Below are positions 8,759 through 17,567 of a stretch of 64,000 nucleotides of DNA, one piece after another. The notes under the pieces were generated by a model. That model did no database searches, was not told where the DNA came from, and worked only from the letters and a program-made list of their open reading frames with translations. Positions within the stretch are counted from its first letter, which is position 1. Every line of letters begins with the position of its first letter. This DNA is from Brevibacillus ruminantium (GTDB lineage Bacteria > Bacillota > Bacilli > Brevibacillales > Brevibacillaceae), in contig NZ_CP098755.1 in the NCBI RefSeq assembly GCF_023746555.1, positions 1,392,001 to 1,456,000 of the forward strand, read 5' to 3'. The translations under genes were made by a program, and so were the position numbers.

Positions 8759-9688
8759 TTACGAAAATAAGGTTTTGCGGTGCTTACGAATGGCATAGAC
8801 GACGAGCGCGATAATGGTGACCACGTAGGGAACCATTTTGATGAACTGACTGGGAATGACATTGCCCGGAGTCGTCTCGATAATCATCGTCATTGCTGTT
8901 GCCAGTGCAAACACAGCCGAACCGGCCAGAATCCCGAAAGGATGGCGATTCCCGAAAATCACGACAGCCAAGGCCAAAAATCCTGTACCCGCCGTCATGT
9001 CGCGTACGAACATGCTGGTCATCCCCATGGAGAGGTACGCACCGGCAAGCCCGGAGAAAAAGCCGCTCCACACCAGAGCCGAATACTGAATGCGGACAAC
9101 CGGTATCCCGAGCGAGCGGGCGGCAGCCGGTTCTTCCCCGGTCGCCCGCAGATGGGTTCCGTAAGGCGTGTGGTACAACATATAGTAGCAGAAGACAACA
9201 GCCAGGATCGAAATCCATACCATCAGATTATGTCCGCTCAGCAGCTTGCCGAGGAAAGGGATCTGATCCAGGAAAGGAATGACAATGTTCGGAATGGATA
9301 CGGGATGTTCAGGTACGAAGTTACCGTGAGAATCGTACAAAATGCTCATCATCAAAACCGTAATCCCTGTCCCGAAAATGTTGACGGCAAAACCGGATAC
9401 GATGATGTCCACCTTCATTTTCAGGGAGAAGAAGGCCATGGCGTAGCTCACCAGCATCGAGGCGAGTACACCGCCCGCAATCCCGATCAGCCAGCTATCC
9501 GTAGCGGAACCGACGGCAACCGAGGTAAACGCAGAGACGAGCATGAGTCCCTCGATCCCGATATTGATTACACCCGCACGGTCTGTCATCAAGCCGCCCA
9601 AAGCCCCGAGAAGAATCGGTGGCATCATCCGCAGGAGAATGACAAAGAGCGTCAGATTTATCGTTTGTTCCCACAGACTACTTAGCAT
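8759..9688 (-). CDS. nupQ: Nucleoside ABC transporter permease 2 (NupQ-like)
   Basis: Integral membrane permease of 309 residues with about eight to ten hydrophobic segments, of the BMP-type (branched-chain-like) nucleoside importer family. The conserved GALGGLMTDRAGVINIGIEG near residues 30-50 is the usual permease signature of this group. The start at 9688 follows GGAGGT; a GTG further upstream overlaps the ribosome site. It overlaps the preceding permease gene by 11 nt, showing translational coupling. With the ATPase, the other permease and the lipoprotein it makes one complete importer. Confidence 0.92.
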   Translation of the reverse strand: MLSSLWEQTINLTLFVILLRMMPPILLGALGGLMTDRAGVINIGIEGLMLVSAFTSVAVGSATDSWLIGIAGGVLASMLVSYAMAFFSLKMKVDIIVSGFAVNIFGTGITVLMMSILYDSHGNFVPEHPVSIPNIVIPFLDQIPFLGKLLSGHNLMVWISILAVVFCYYMLYHTPYGTHLRATGEEPAAARSLGIPVVRIQYSALVWSGFFSGLAGAYLSMGMTSMFVRDMTAGTGFLALAVVIFGNRHPFGILAGSAVFALATAMTMIIETTPGNVIPSQFIKMVPYVVTIIALVVYAIRKHRKTLFS

Positions 9689-10748
9689 CGCGCCCACCTC
9701 CACTTGCTGACATCAGTTTGCGCTGTTTCAGGTAAGCAAAGATGGCTTGAGAAGAGACGAAGATCACCAGCAGTGCTTGAATAATGATTGCCAAATCCCG
9801 CGGCACGTCACTGTTGGCCTGCATGATCTGGCCGCCTACTTGCAAATAGGCATAGAAGAAGGCAGATAACAGGACAGCAATCGGGTGATTGCGTGCCAGC
9901 AGAGAAACGATGATTCCGTCGAAGCCGAGTCCGGCGGAGAAGTTATCTTTCAATGTGCCGTGAAGGCCAATTACTTCGATTGTACCGCCGAGACCTGCCA
10001 GAGCACCGCTGATGGCGATACTTAAAATGAGTACCTTTTTCGGCTTGATGCCGCCGTATTCAGCGAACAGCGGGTTTTTCCCGACAGTCCGAAGCTCGTA
10101 GCCCGTCTTGGTTTTGTACATCAGAAGATAGACAGCCACGGCTGCCAGTACTGCAATCAGGAAGCCTGCGTGCGTGGGGAATCCATTGAAAATCTGCCCC
10201 AGCTTGGCACTGTCCTGGATAAAGGGAAGACGTGCAAAGCCGCCGCTATCCGGTGCTTTGAATACGTAGTTCAGCAAATACGAGACAAACAGAATCGCGA
10301 TAAAGTTGAACATCAAGGTGGAGACAATCTCGTCTGCCTTGAAATAAGCTTTCAGAACACCCGGCAACAAGCCGTACAATGCTCCGCCAATCAACGCTGC
10401 CAGAATAACGAGCGGGATATGAATCCAGGGAGACAGATCCGTGACATAGACGGCCGTCAAAGCACCAGTCAAGGCACCGATGTAGAGCTGACCCTCTGCC
10501 CCCATGCTGAACACGCCGCTTTGGAAGACGACGACAATCGCCAGACCCGTGAAGACGAGGGGGATCATCCGATTGAGTACGGAACCAAAGCTGAACAGGC
10601 TGGTAAACGGTTCGATGAACAAAGCTTGCAGTGCGGCGACGGGTTCGTTGCTCACCATGAAGATCACGAGGATACCGATAACCAGCGCCGCAACAATAGC
10701 CAGTAAGATTCCGAGGAGATCGAGGTATACTGCACTTCGCTGCTTCAT
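9678..10748 (-). CDS. nupP: Nucleoside ABC transporter permease 1 (NupP-like)
   Basis: A 356-residue membrane permease paired with the next gene. It has an N-terminal membrane segment (DLLGILLAIVAALVIGIL) and the family motif VFQSGVFSMGAEGQLYIGAL, the counterpart of the GVINIGIEG motif of its partner. Longer loops follow, as usual for the NupP/YufP subunit. Its ATG overlaps the stop of the ATPase gene (10745-10748), so translation is coupled. Together with NupQ it forms the heterodimeric pore of the nucleoside importer. Confidence 0.92.
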   Translation of the reverse strand: MKQRSAVYLDLLGILLAIVAALVIGILVIFMVSNEPVAALQALFIEPFTSLFSFGSVLNRMIPLVFTGLAIVVVFQSGVFSMGAEGQLYIGALTGALTAVYVTDLSPWIHIPLVILAALIGGALYGLLPGVLKAYFKADEIVSTLMFNFIAILFVSYLLNYVFKAPDSGGFARLPFIQDSAKLGQIFNGFPTHAGFLIAVLAAVAVYLLMYKTKTGYELRTVGKNPLFAEYGGIKPKKVLILSIAISGALAGLGGTIEVIGLHGTLKDNFSAGLGFDGIIVSLLARNHPIAVLLSAFFYAYLQVGGQIMQANSDVPRDLAIIIQALLVIFVSSQAIFAYLKQRKLMSASGGGRDAK

Positions 10749-12283
10749 GTGGCACTCGCCCTCTTTTCCTGCTTTTTGACGCCCAACATGTAGAAGCCGA
10801 TTTCTTCTTCTGTCAGGCTTTCCGAATTTTCGAGAATGACGGCAAGCTCCCCGTTATAGAGGACCCCGATGCGGTCGCTTAGGCTCATGACCTCTGACAG
10901 CTCGGCAGAGACCAGCAGGACTGCAGCGCCTTCATCCCGTTTTTTGACGATTTCCTTGTGAATAAACTCGATGGAACCGATGTCGACACCGCGTGTGGGT
11001 TGAGCCGCAATCAGCAGCTTTGGATTTTTGGAAATCTCACGAGCGACGACGATTTTTTGAATATTTCCGCCGGACAGGGAGCCTGCCAGCGTATCGCGGC
11101 TTTGTGTGCGTATATCAAATTCCTGGATCAGCTTGTCCGCATGCTCATTGATCTTCTTCTGGTTGAGGAAGAGGCCGCGGCGGAACGATTTATCCCGATA
11201 CAGGTCCAGGATCAGATTTTCCTTGATAGAGGAGGTGAGGCAAGCACCTCTAGTCTGCCGATCCTCGGGGATATGGCCGATCCCGATGTTGCGGATATCT
11301 TCGATGCTTTTGCCAGCCAATTCTTCATTCAAAAACAAAATACGTCCTTTGAAATTCTTGCGGAAACCGGTAATGACTTCAATCAATTCTGTCTGGCCAT
11401 TTCCTTCCACACCGGCGATGCCAAAGATTTCACCAGCTCTTACTTGAAACGAGATATCGCTCAGCACTTGTTTGCCGGTATCTGATACATAGCTGACCTG
11501 TTCGAGAGAGAGAACGGTCTCTTTGGGTACGGCGGGCTTTTTCTCAACTCGCAAGAGTACGTCCCGTCCCACCATCAGTCTGGAAATCTCTTCTTTGGAT
11601 GTTTCAGAGGTTATGAGTGTAGAGATTGTTTTTCCCGCACGAAGGACCGTAATTCGGTCTGAAATTTCCATGACTTCATTCAGCTTGTGCGTAATAAAGA
11701 TGATCGTATAGCCTTGAGACACTAACTTTTTCAAGGATTGGAACAATTCATCCGTTTCCTGAGGAGTAAGCACCGCGGTCGGCTCATCGAGAATGATGAG
11801 CCGTGCGCCACGGTACAGTACTTTCAAGATTTCTACGCGCTGCTTCAGTCCTACGGAAATGTTCTCCACTTTGGCGTGAGGATCAACCTTGAGGCCGAAT
11901 TCCTCGATCAGACGTTCCGTCTCCGAAATCGCCTTTTGATGGTCGGACATTACACCTTTGGTTGGCTCAGAGCCAAGCACGATGTTTTGAGCCACAGAGA
12001 AGGAGGGGACCAGCATAAAATGCTGGTGCACCATCCCGATTTCATATTTGATCGCGTCTTTGGGACTTTTCAGTACGACTTTTTCCCCGCGGTAAAAGAT
12101 GTCCCCTTGTGTGGGGCTTTCCAGACCGAAGAGGATTTTCATCAATGTCGATTTCCCTGCGCCGTTCTCACCAACAAGTGCATGGATCTCGCCTTGTCGA
12201 ACGGAGAAAGAAACGCCCTGATTCGCTTTCGTGCCATTGGGATACACCTTGTGAATATTGCGCATTTCCAGCAGGTCTGCCAT
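10745..12283 (-). CDS. nupO: Nucleoside ABC transporter ATPase, double domain (NupO-like)
   Basis: A 512-residue protein with two ABC domains in tandem, as in RbsA and NupO. Domain 1 has a canonical Walker A (GENGAGKST, about residue 38), a signature ISVGLKQRVEI and Walker B LIILDEPTA. Domain 2 has a degenerate Walker A (GVEGNGQTEL) but a good signature LSGGNIQKIVVAREI followed by LLIAAQPTRGVD. Such asymmetry is normal for the family. AGGAGG precedes the ATG. It starts 10 nt after the lipoprotein gene. Confidence 0.93.
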   Translation of the reverse strand: MADLLEMRNIHKVYPNGTKANQGVSFSVRQGEIHALVGENGAGKSTLMKILFGLESPTQGDIFYRGEKVVLKSPKDAIKYEIGMVHQHFMLVPSFSVAQNIVLGSEPTKGVMSDHQKAISETERLIEEFGLKVDPHAKVENISVGLKQRVEILKVLYRGARLIILDEPTAVLTPQETDELFQSLKKLVSQGYTIIFITHKLNEVMEISDRITVLRAGKTISTLITSETSKEEISRLMVGRDVLLRVEKKPAVPKETVLSLEQVSYVSDTGKQVLSDISFQVRAGEIFGIAGVEGNGQTELIEVITGFRKNFKGRILFLNEELAGKSIEDIRNIGIGHIPEDRQTRGACLTSSIKENLILDLYRDKSFRRGLFLNQKKINEHADKLIQEFDIRTQSRDTLAGSLSGGNIQKIVVAREISKNPKLLIAAQPTRGVDIGSIEFIHKEIVKKRDEGAAVLLVSAELSEVMSLSDRIGVLYNGELAVILENSESLTEEEIGFYMLGVKKQEKRASAT

Positions 12284-12293
12284 GGCGTACCTC

Positions 12294-13370
12294 CTAATTA
12301 ATCTTGATTTCCCCGCTAACGACTTTCACCTGGATTTCATCCATTTTGTCGCGGATGGCTTGTGGAACGTATTGGTTGTAAAGATCGTCTTTCGCCAGAC
12401 CTACACCTTCTTCGTAGATACCGAGAGACTCGTTTTCGCCGAATGGCAGTTGGTCTTTTTTGTACAGGTCAAGTGCACGATAAATCGAGTTGCCTACGTT
12501 TTTCAGCATGGAAGTCAGGACGTGACCTGGTTGAACCATGTTTTGGTTGCTGTTAACGCCGATTGCGTATTTGTTGGCTTCTTTCGCTGCTTCCAGACCG
12601 CCGATACCAGCAGGTCCCGCTACGTTGAAGATAATGTCAACATTTTGCGAGTTGAATTGTGCCAGGGAGAGTTCTTTTCCTTTTGGCGCGTTGTTGAAAT
12701 CACCTACGAAGGAGGAGATCACTTTTACTTCCGGATCGATAAAATGGGCACCTTGCTCATAACCGGCTTTGAAGTCATTGATGATCGGAATATCCATACC
12801 GCCGAGGAAGCCGATGGTTTTATCCGGGTTCGCCTTATCCAGATCTTTGCTGGTGGTTACCATTGCAGCAAATGCTCCTGCGAGGAAGGAACCTTCGCGC
12901 TGGTTGTATTTCACAGAGTAGATGTTTGGTACATCTGTGATGGTTTCATCGAAATAGATGAATTTTTGCTCGGGATAGCGCTTCGCCAGATCAATGGTGG
13001 TTTCTTTCATTTGGCTTGTCCCAACGACAATAACCTCGTACTTTTTGCTGGCTACCATGGATTCGAGACCGGTCGGCCAGTCGGATTGGTTTGCTCCGCC
13101 TTGTACCGTTTTTACTTCTACACCCAGGTCTTTTTCGGCGCGGTCGAGGCCCTCTTTCGCAGAGTCGAAGAAGCCGCTGTCTCCGAGGTTGCCGCTCACA
13201 TAGTAACCGACAGCCAGTTTCTTGTCAGCGGAAGCATCTCCTTTTGCCTCGTTCTTCGCATTGCCAGGCTTGGCAGCATTCTCATTGCCAGAGCCGCCTC
13301 CGCAACCTGCCAAAATCATGGACAAAGCCAGCAGACTTGCTCCAACTTTTCCTAACAGATGTTTCTTCAT
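12294..13370 (-). CDS. nupN: BMP-family nucleoside-binding lipoprotein (NupN-like)
   Basis: Substrate-binding lipoprotein of the basic-membrane-protein (Med/TmpC) family, 358 residues. A type II signal peptide ends at the lipobox LAGC (Cys about residue 22), followed by a Gly/Ser/Asn linker. Sequence such as KLAVGYYVSGNLGDSGFFDSA and GGMDIPIINDFKAGYEQGA matches BMP proteins that bind purine nucleosides. The start at 13370 begins MKKHLLGKVGAS, with a G-rich ribosome site 7-12 nt upstream. It is anchored to the outer face of the membrane and delivers nucleoside to the permeases encoded downstream. Confidence 0.93.
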   Translation of the reverse strand: MKKHLLGKVGASLLALSMILAGCGGGSGNENAAKPGNAKNEAKGDASADKKLAVGYYVSGNLGDSGFFDSAKEGLDRAEKDLGVEVKTVQGGANQSDWPTGLESMVASKKYEVIVVGTSQMKETTIDLAKRYPEQKFIYFDETITDVPNIYSVKYNQREGSFLAGAFAAMVTTSKDLDKANPDKTIGFLGGMDIPIINDFKAGYEQGAHFIDPEVKVISSFVGDFNNAPKGKELSLAQFNSQNVDIIFNVAGPAGIGGLEAAKEANKYAIGVNSNQNMVQPGHVLTSMLKNVGNSIYRALDLYKKDQLPFGENESLGIYEEGVGLAKDDLYNQYVPQAIRDKMDEIQVKVVSGEIKIN

Positions 13371-13417
13371 GGTTGTTACCCCCATTTTTATGTGAAAGAT
13401 GGTGAAACCACAGTGAG

Positions 13418-14350
13418 TTATTCCGGCTGCATCAGCTTGAGAGCGAATGCTTTCACTTCGTCGAGTGTGGGCATTCCTGCTTGTGCACCGAAACGGGTGA
13501 CGGCCAGGGCAGATACCTTGCCGGCAAAGCGGACTGCTTGATCCAGTCCATATCCGATCGATAACGCGTAACCAAGTCCGCCGTTGAAGGCGTCCCCGGC
13601 TCCGGTTGTATCGACCACAGGTACGTGATGGGCAGGGATCGCTATGAGTTCCTTGCCTTTCTCCTTGTAAACGGACCCGGCAGAGCCAAGCGTGGTGACC
13701 ACGCAGCGAGGGCCCATCTCAAGGAGAGCATCTATGGCTTTTTCCAGACCGTCTCCATACGGATCGATACCGGTGAGCAAATACAGCTCGGAGCGGTTTG
13801 GTGTCATAAAGTCAACGGAGTGGAGAAGAGCGTCGGGAAGCTTTTGCGCCGGAGCAGGATTCAATATCACTGTTTTTCCGTGCCGCTTGGCCATTTCCGC
13901 TGCGGCGACCACGGTCTCCATTGGAATTTCCAACTGGAGTAGGACGATATCAGCGGCGGCGATCGTTTCTTCCAAAGCTTCAATGTTTTCCGGCAGGCAA
14001 AGTGCATTGGCTCCGGGAACGACGACAATGTGATTGTCTTCGTGGGCGATCATGATCGAAGCAAGACCAGTAGGCTCTTCCGCTGTCTGGGTCACACGCT
14101 TGGTGATGACTTGATTGGCTGCCAGTGACTGGATCAACGCTCCGCCAAATGCATCATCTCCTACCATCCCGACCATATGGGTGCGTGCACCCAGCCTGGC
14201 TGCGGCTACAGCCTGATTGCCACCTTTGCCGCCGGGAATGAAGTGGGCCTTGGTGCCTGAAATCGTCTCGCCCACTTGTGGAAAACGGGGCGCTTCCACG
14301 ACGATGTCCATGTTCAGACTCCCGATGACCACGATGTTTGACTGTCTCAT
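13418..14350 (-). CDS. rbsK: Ribokinase (operon copy)
   Basis: PfkB-family sugar kinase of 310 residues. The N-terminal GSLNMDIVVEAPRFPQVGET and GGKGGNQAVAAARLG make the ribose site, and the C-terminal DTTGAGDAFNGGL is the anion hole with catalytic Asp. It phosphorylates ribose freed by the nucleoside hydrolase in the same operon. Its ATG overlaps the stop of the LacI regulator gene (14347-14350). A second ribokinase lies divergently at 15709-16608. A deoxyribokinase or other PfkB specificity cannot be excluded from sequence alone. Confidence 0.9.
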   Translation of the reverse strand: MRQSNIVVIGSLNMDIVVEAPRFPQVGETISGTKAHFIPGGKGGNQAVAAARLGARTHMVGMVGDDAFGGALIQSLAANQVITKRVTQTAEEPTGLASIMIAHEDNHIVVVPGANALCLPENIEALEETIAAADIVLLQLEIPMETVVAAAEMAKRHGKTVILNPAPAQKLPDALLHSVDFMTPNRSELYLLTGIDPYGDGLEKAIDALLEMGPRCVVTTLGSAGSVYKEKGKELIAIPAHHVPVVDTTGAGDAFNGGLGYALSIGYGLDQAVRFAGKVSALAVTRFGAQAGMPTLDEVKAFALKLMQPE

Positions 14351-15354
14351 GGTGTTTTCATGTCCTTTCTCGAAGAGCCTCTTGCGATCAATTCCACATC
14401 GAATTCATAGATTTGATTGTCAACAGCCACTCCCTCGATTTTTTTGACTAAGAGACGGGTTGAGAGGGCACCAATGTCATAAATGGGTTGAGCAATGGTG
14501 GTCAATTCCGGCTCGGTGATGACTGTCAGTTCGATTCCGTCAAAACCGCACAGGGCAACTTGATCAGGGACGGACAAGCCCATTTGCTTCAATTTTTTCA
14601 TCGCACCCAAGGCCATCAGGTCATTTCCGGCAAAAATACCATCCACATCAGGGTGGCGCGCCATCAACTCCTCAACAGCGTCCATCCCGCCATTGATACG
14701 AAAATGACCCGGCACCATCAGGCTGGGCGAAAACCAATCAAAATGGCGGACAGAATCTTCGTAGCCGAGCATCCTTTCTTTGCCAGTGGCGGTATCCTGC
14801 GGACCGTAGATGTGGGCAATTTTCTTGCATCCAGCGTCCAGCAGATGACGGACAGCCAGTTTGGCCCCTTCATAGTTTTTGGAACGCACCACGTAGCAGG
14901 AGGCTTCGGCGGGAGCGCGATCAAGGATCACGAGTGGAATGCCGGCATCGTTCATGGCACTGATATCTGCTGCCTGCAACGAATGAGTGGCAAACAAGAT
15001 CCCGTCGACATACCGTTTTTTCAGTACGTTGATATAGGTTTGCTCTTTGTCCGATTCGTTGTCGGAATTACAGATGAGCACTGTGTACCCGTAGGTACGG
15101 GCTACATCTTCAACGGCGCGGGCCAGCTCGGCAAAAAACGGGTTGGAGATATCGGGCATAATCAGCGCGATGGTCTCTGTTTTTTTACTGGCCAATCCTC
15201 TCGCCACTTTATTTGGTTCATAGTTCAGCATTTTGATGGCCTGCTGTACAGACTGTTCCGTTTCCTTGTTGACATAGCCGCTCTTGTTGATGACACGGGA
15301 GACAGTTGCTACCGAAACACCGGCGAGCTTAGCCACGTCTCTAATCGTTGCCAA
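14347..15354 (-). CDS. LacI-family repressor of the nucleoside/ribose operon
   Basis: LacI/GalR-type regulator of 335 residues. It has an N-terminal helix-turn-helix with the VATVSRVIN recognition helix, a hinge helix (NKVARGLASKKT), then a periplasmic-binding-like effector domain with IALIMPDISNPFFAELA. The start is TTG at 15354, preceded by GGGTGGTG; no ATG fits. It is first in the minus-strand operon and overlaps rbsK by four nucleotides, so it is probably autoregulated. A perfect palindrome with the central CG typical of LacI-family operators lies upstream. Ribose or a nucleoside is the likely inducer; that is inference. Confidence 0.9.
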   Translation of the reverse strand: MATIRDVAKLAGVSVATVSRVINKSGYVNKETEQSVQQAIKMLNYEPNKVARGLASKKTETIALIMPDISNPFFAELARAVEDVARTYGYTVLICNSDNESDKEQTYINVLKKRYVDGILFATHSLQAADISAMNDAGIPLVILDRAPAEASCYVVRSKNYEGAKLAVRHLLDAGCKKIAHIYGPQDTATGKERMLGYEDSVRHFDWFSPSLMVPGHFRINGGMDAVEELMARHPDVDGIFAGNDLMALGAMKKLKQMGLSVPDQVALCGFDGIELTVITEPELTTIAQPIYDIGALSTRLLVKKIEGVAVDNQIYEFDVELIARGSSRKDMKTP

Positions 15355-15406
15355 TCAGCACCACCCTTTTGGTAATCGGCATCATCAGCACTCGTGAAAA
15401 CGAGTA

Positions 15407-15424
15407 TGTAATAAACCGATTACA
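15407..15424. promoter_or_regulatory. Possible second operator half-sites
   Basis: TGTAAT (15407-15412) and ATTACA (15419-15424) flank AAACCG. The arms are exact, but the centre is not the CG-centred form seen in the stronger site at 15486. It is a weak candidate for a second binding site of the same repressor, near the TTG start of the regulator. Confidence 0.35.
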
Positions 15425-15485
15425 TGTTAATAAATCTTGGAAAAAGCCTTGCATATCAATGGTTTGTAATGACTTTTAATTTTCG

Positions 15486-15505
15486 ATGTGTAACCGGTTA
15501 CACAT
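15486..15505. promoter_or_regulatory. Perfect 20-bp LacI-type operator
   Basis: ATGTGTAACCGGTTACACAT is an exact 20-bp palindrome with a central CG. It sits between the divergent LacI operon and the second ribokinase gene. LacI-family repressors bind CG-centred palindromes of this length, so it is the likely site of the regulator encoded at 14347-15354, controlling both directions. Confidence 0.75.
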
Positions 15506-15708
15506 TGGATAGGTCTAATAGTAAAGGATCAGTAATAATTTTGTCAAACCTAAGATTCTGAATCTTTGCGTACAGGTAAAAAGAAGCCTTGGAAAAAGCG
15601 AACAAGAAGGAAAAGAGAAGAAAAAACAGGCTCAACCGGAGGAAACCGGGGGAGCAGAGGCGAATTCGGAGATACATAATATGGTTGAAAAAGTGGAGGA
15701 AATCATAG

Positions 15709-16608
15709 ATGAACATACTGGTGGTTGGAAGTCTCAATATGGATCTGGTGTCGCATGTTCCCCATTTGCCGAAAGCGGGGGAGACGATAACCAGCACCTC
15801 GTTTCAGACGATACCGGGAGGAAAGGGAGCGAATCAGGCGGTTGCCGCCGCACGTCTTGGTGCAAAGGTTCAGATGATCGGCAAGGTCGGCCGTGATGCC
15901 TATGGAGAGATTCTGCTTGAGCGCATGGCCGCAGCTGGGGTAGATACGACGGGAATCGGACAAGAGGATACCACTGGCATGGCGCTGATTCAGGTGAGCG
16001 ATAGCGGGGAGAATCATATCGTCCTCGTACCTGGTGCCAATCAGCGTGTACATACAGGGGACGTGGATCGCTATCAGGAGATGCTGGAGGCATGTGATAT
16101 TTTGCTGGCGCAATTGGAGATTCCTTTGGAGGTCGTCGAATACGCCGTCAAATGTGCGCACCAAAAAGGAAAAACCGTCGTGCTGAATCCTGCGCCGGCA
16201 CAGAAGCTCTCGGCGGACATCCTACAGCATGTGGACACCCTGACACCCAATGAAACGGAATTAGAAATCCTGACAGGAATGCCGGTAGAGACGCTGCCGC
16301 AGATAGAAGCAGCAGTACAGGCGTTGTTGGTTCAGGGCCCGCGATGCATCATCGTGACAATGGGAGAAAAGGGCGCCCTCGTCGTTCATGGCGGGGGAGT
16401 CATGCATCTTCCTGCTTATGAGGTGCAGGCGGTGGATACCACGGCAGCAGGAGATGCGTTTACTGCCGCTTACGCAGTTGCCAGGGGCAGGGGCAAGACG
16501 GACGAAGCAGCGGCCCGCTTTGCCAGCAAGGTGGCAGCGATTGTGGTAACAAGGCATGGCGCACAGCCGTCGCTCCCGACGATGGAAGAGGTAGAGGCGG
16601 CATTATAA
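15709..16608 (+). CDS. Second ribokinase
   Basis: PfkB-family kinase of 299 residues, paralogous to the ribokinase at 13418-14350. It has GSLNMDLVSHVPHLPKAGET, GGKGANQAVAAARLGA and the C-terminal DTTAAGDAFTAAYAV, where the usual DTTGAGD anion-hole motif carries Ala instead of Gly at its fourth position. GGAGGA lies 8 nt before the ATG. It is transcribed away from the nucleoside operon across the shared palindrome, so it is probably under the same repressor. A different sugar specificity is possible. It ends 11 nt before the convergent PadR gene, with no terminator seen between them. Confidence 0.88.
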   Translation: MNILVVGSLNMDLVSHVPHLPKAGETITSTSFQTIPGGKGANQAVAAARLGAKVQMIGKVGRDAYGEILLERMAAAGVDTTGIGQEDTTGMALIQVSDSGENHIVLVPGANQRVHTGDVDRYQEMLEACDILLAQLEIPLEVVEYAVKCAHQKGKTVVLNPAPAQKLSADILQHVDTLTPNETELEILTGMPVETLPQIEAAVQALLVQGPRCIIVTMGEKGALVVHGGGVMHLPAYEVQAVDTTAAGDAFTAAYAVARGRGKTDEAAARFASKVAAIVVTRHGAQPSLPTMEEVEAAL

Positions 16609-16619
16609 TCCTCAGGTGA

Positions 16620-17162
16620 TCATGCCTTTTTGTCGATCAGCTCGATTACCCAGCGGCACCAGTTTAATTCCTCGCGGATACTGCGGAGCCCCCTACTTAA
16701 GAGGATGTACTCGCCAAAATTCGGGGTGCTCGGATCTTCAGGTGTGCCGTCACATGCTTGCTCCAGCTCTGCGAGAAACGACTCAAACATATTGAGATGC
16801 TCCAGGTAACGAGCCTCCCTTTCTTCAAAAAGCTTGCGGGCAGTAGAACGATCCGTCAGCCACAAGCAATAGGCTTTCAGGGACAGCTCATCTCGAAAAA
16901 CAGGATCACTGGTAGGGCGGTCCAGCCATTCGCGAAGCGTCGATCGTCCCTTCTCTGTAATGGAATATACTTTCTTGTCGGGTCGATCCGTCTGCTGCAC
17001 GCGGGTAAAGTCGAGATAGCCGTCCTGCTCCAGTTTGGCCAAAAGTGGATAGATTTGACTGTGCTTGGCTTGCCAAAACGGCTGCAACTGAAGCATGAGG
17101 TCGTAACCGGAACTGGGCATTCGCGCGACCAGGCCCAGTAATCCATACGCCAACGTATTCAA
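16620..17162 (-). CDS. PadR-family transcriptional regulator
   Basis: A 180-residue PadR/Vir-type regulator. The N-terminal winged helix (LAYGLLGLVARMPSSGYDLM, then SQIYPLLAKLEQDGYLDF) is followed by a wing with KKVYSITEKGRSTLREWL, and a C-terminal coiled-coil region of about 90 residues makes the dimer (PadR-s1 with VirR-type tail). The start is TTG at 17162, fixed by AGGAGGG 7 nt upstream; a longer ATG frame would begin well upstream without a ribosome site. It is divergent from the polyamine operon. Its target and ligand are not evident; phenolic or drug responses are common for the family. Confidence 0.88.
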   Translation of the reverse strand: MNTLAYGLLGLVARMPSSGYDLMLQLQPFWQAKHSQIYPLLAKLEQDGYLDFTRVQQTDRPDKKVYSITEKGRSTLREWLDRPTSDPVFRDELSLKAYCLWLTDRSTARKLFEEREARYLEHLNMFESFLAELEQACDGTPEDPSTPNFGEYILLSRGLRSIREELNWCRWVIELIDKKA

Positions 17163-17490
17163 ATGTGGACCCTCCTGTCGAGTAGTGATGGCACCCGCGT
17201 TGTAAAAGCAAAGCACCTGGCATGAGAGCAAAAAAGGGGTTCAACCACTGTTTTCCCTGTTTCACTCCTATATATGCATGGTGGTAATACTGGCTTTGCC
17301 TTGGGCGATCAGCACTCTCCATAACCGGGCGTTTCGCTTTGAAAATGACCGCCTGCTGATGCAATCCGATTTCCAGCCCTGCCCAGCACCGTTCCTGTCT
17401 TTGAGTGACTCTGGAAAAGGCAGGAAAATCTCTGGAAAGGATCGCTTGTCCCCCGTCGATAAAAAAAGATTTCCACATCGTTCGAAACTG
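17163..17490. other. Intergenic stretch, nothing convincing
   Basis: About 330 nt between the PadR start and the pot promoter. Both strands have short open frames here, but none has a ribosome site with recognisable protein sequence. No repeat or RNA element was recognised. Confidence 0.5.
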
Positions 17491-17519
17491 TTTACAAAAC
17501 GGTTTAGACACGATATATT
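17491..17519 (+). promoter_or_regulatory. Sigma-A-type promoter of the potABCD operon
   Basis: TTTACA (17491-17496) and TATATT (17514-17519) are spaced by 17 nt, about 50 nt before the potA ATG. Confidence 0.65.
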
Positions 17520-17567
17520 AACCTAGATTGGTATGAGTAAATTGACATATAGTGAGAAGATGACGCA

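Noticed and set aside
17278..17526. Possible small gene before potA
   Set aside because: It runs through the pot promoter, and neither strand gives a recognisable protein or a ribosome site.
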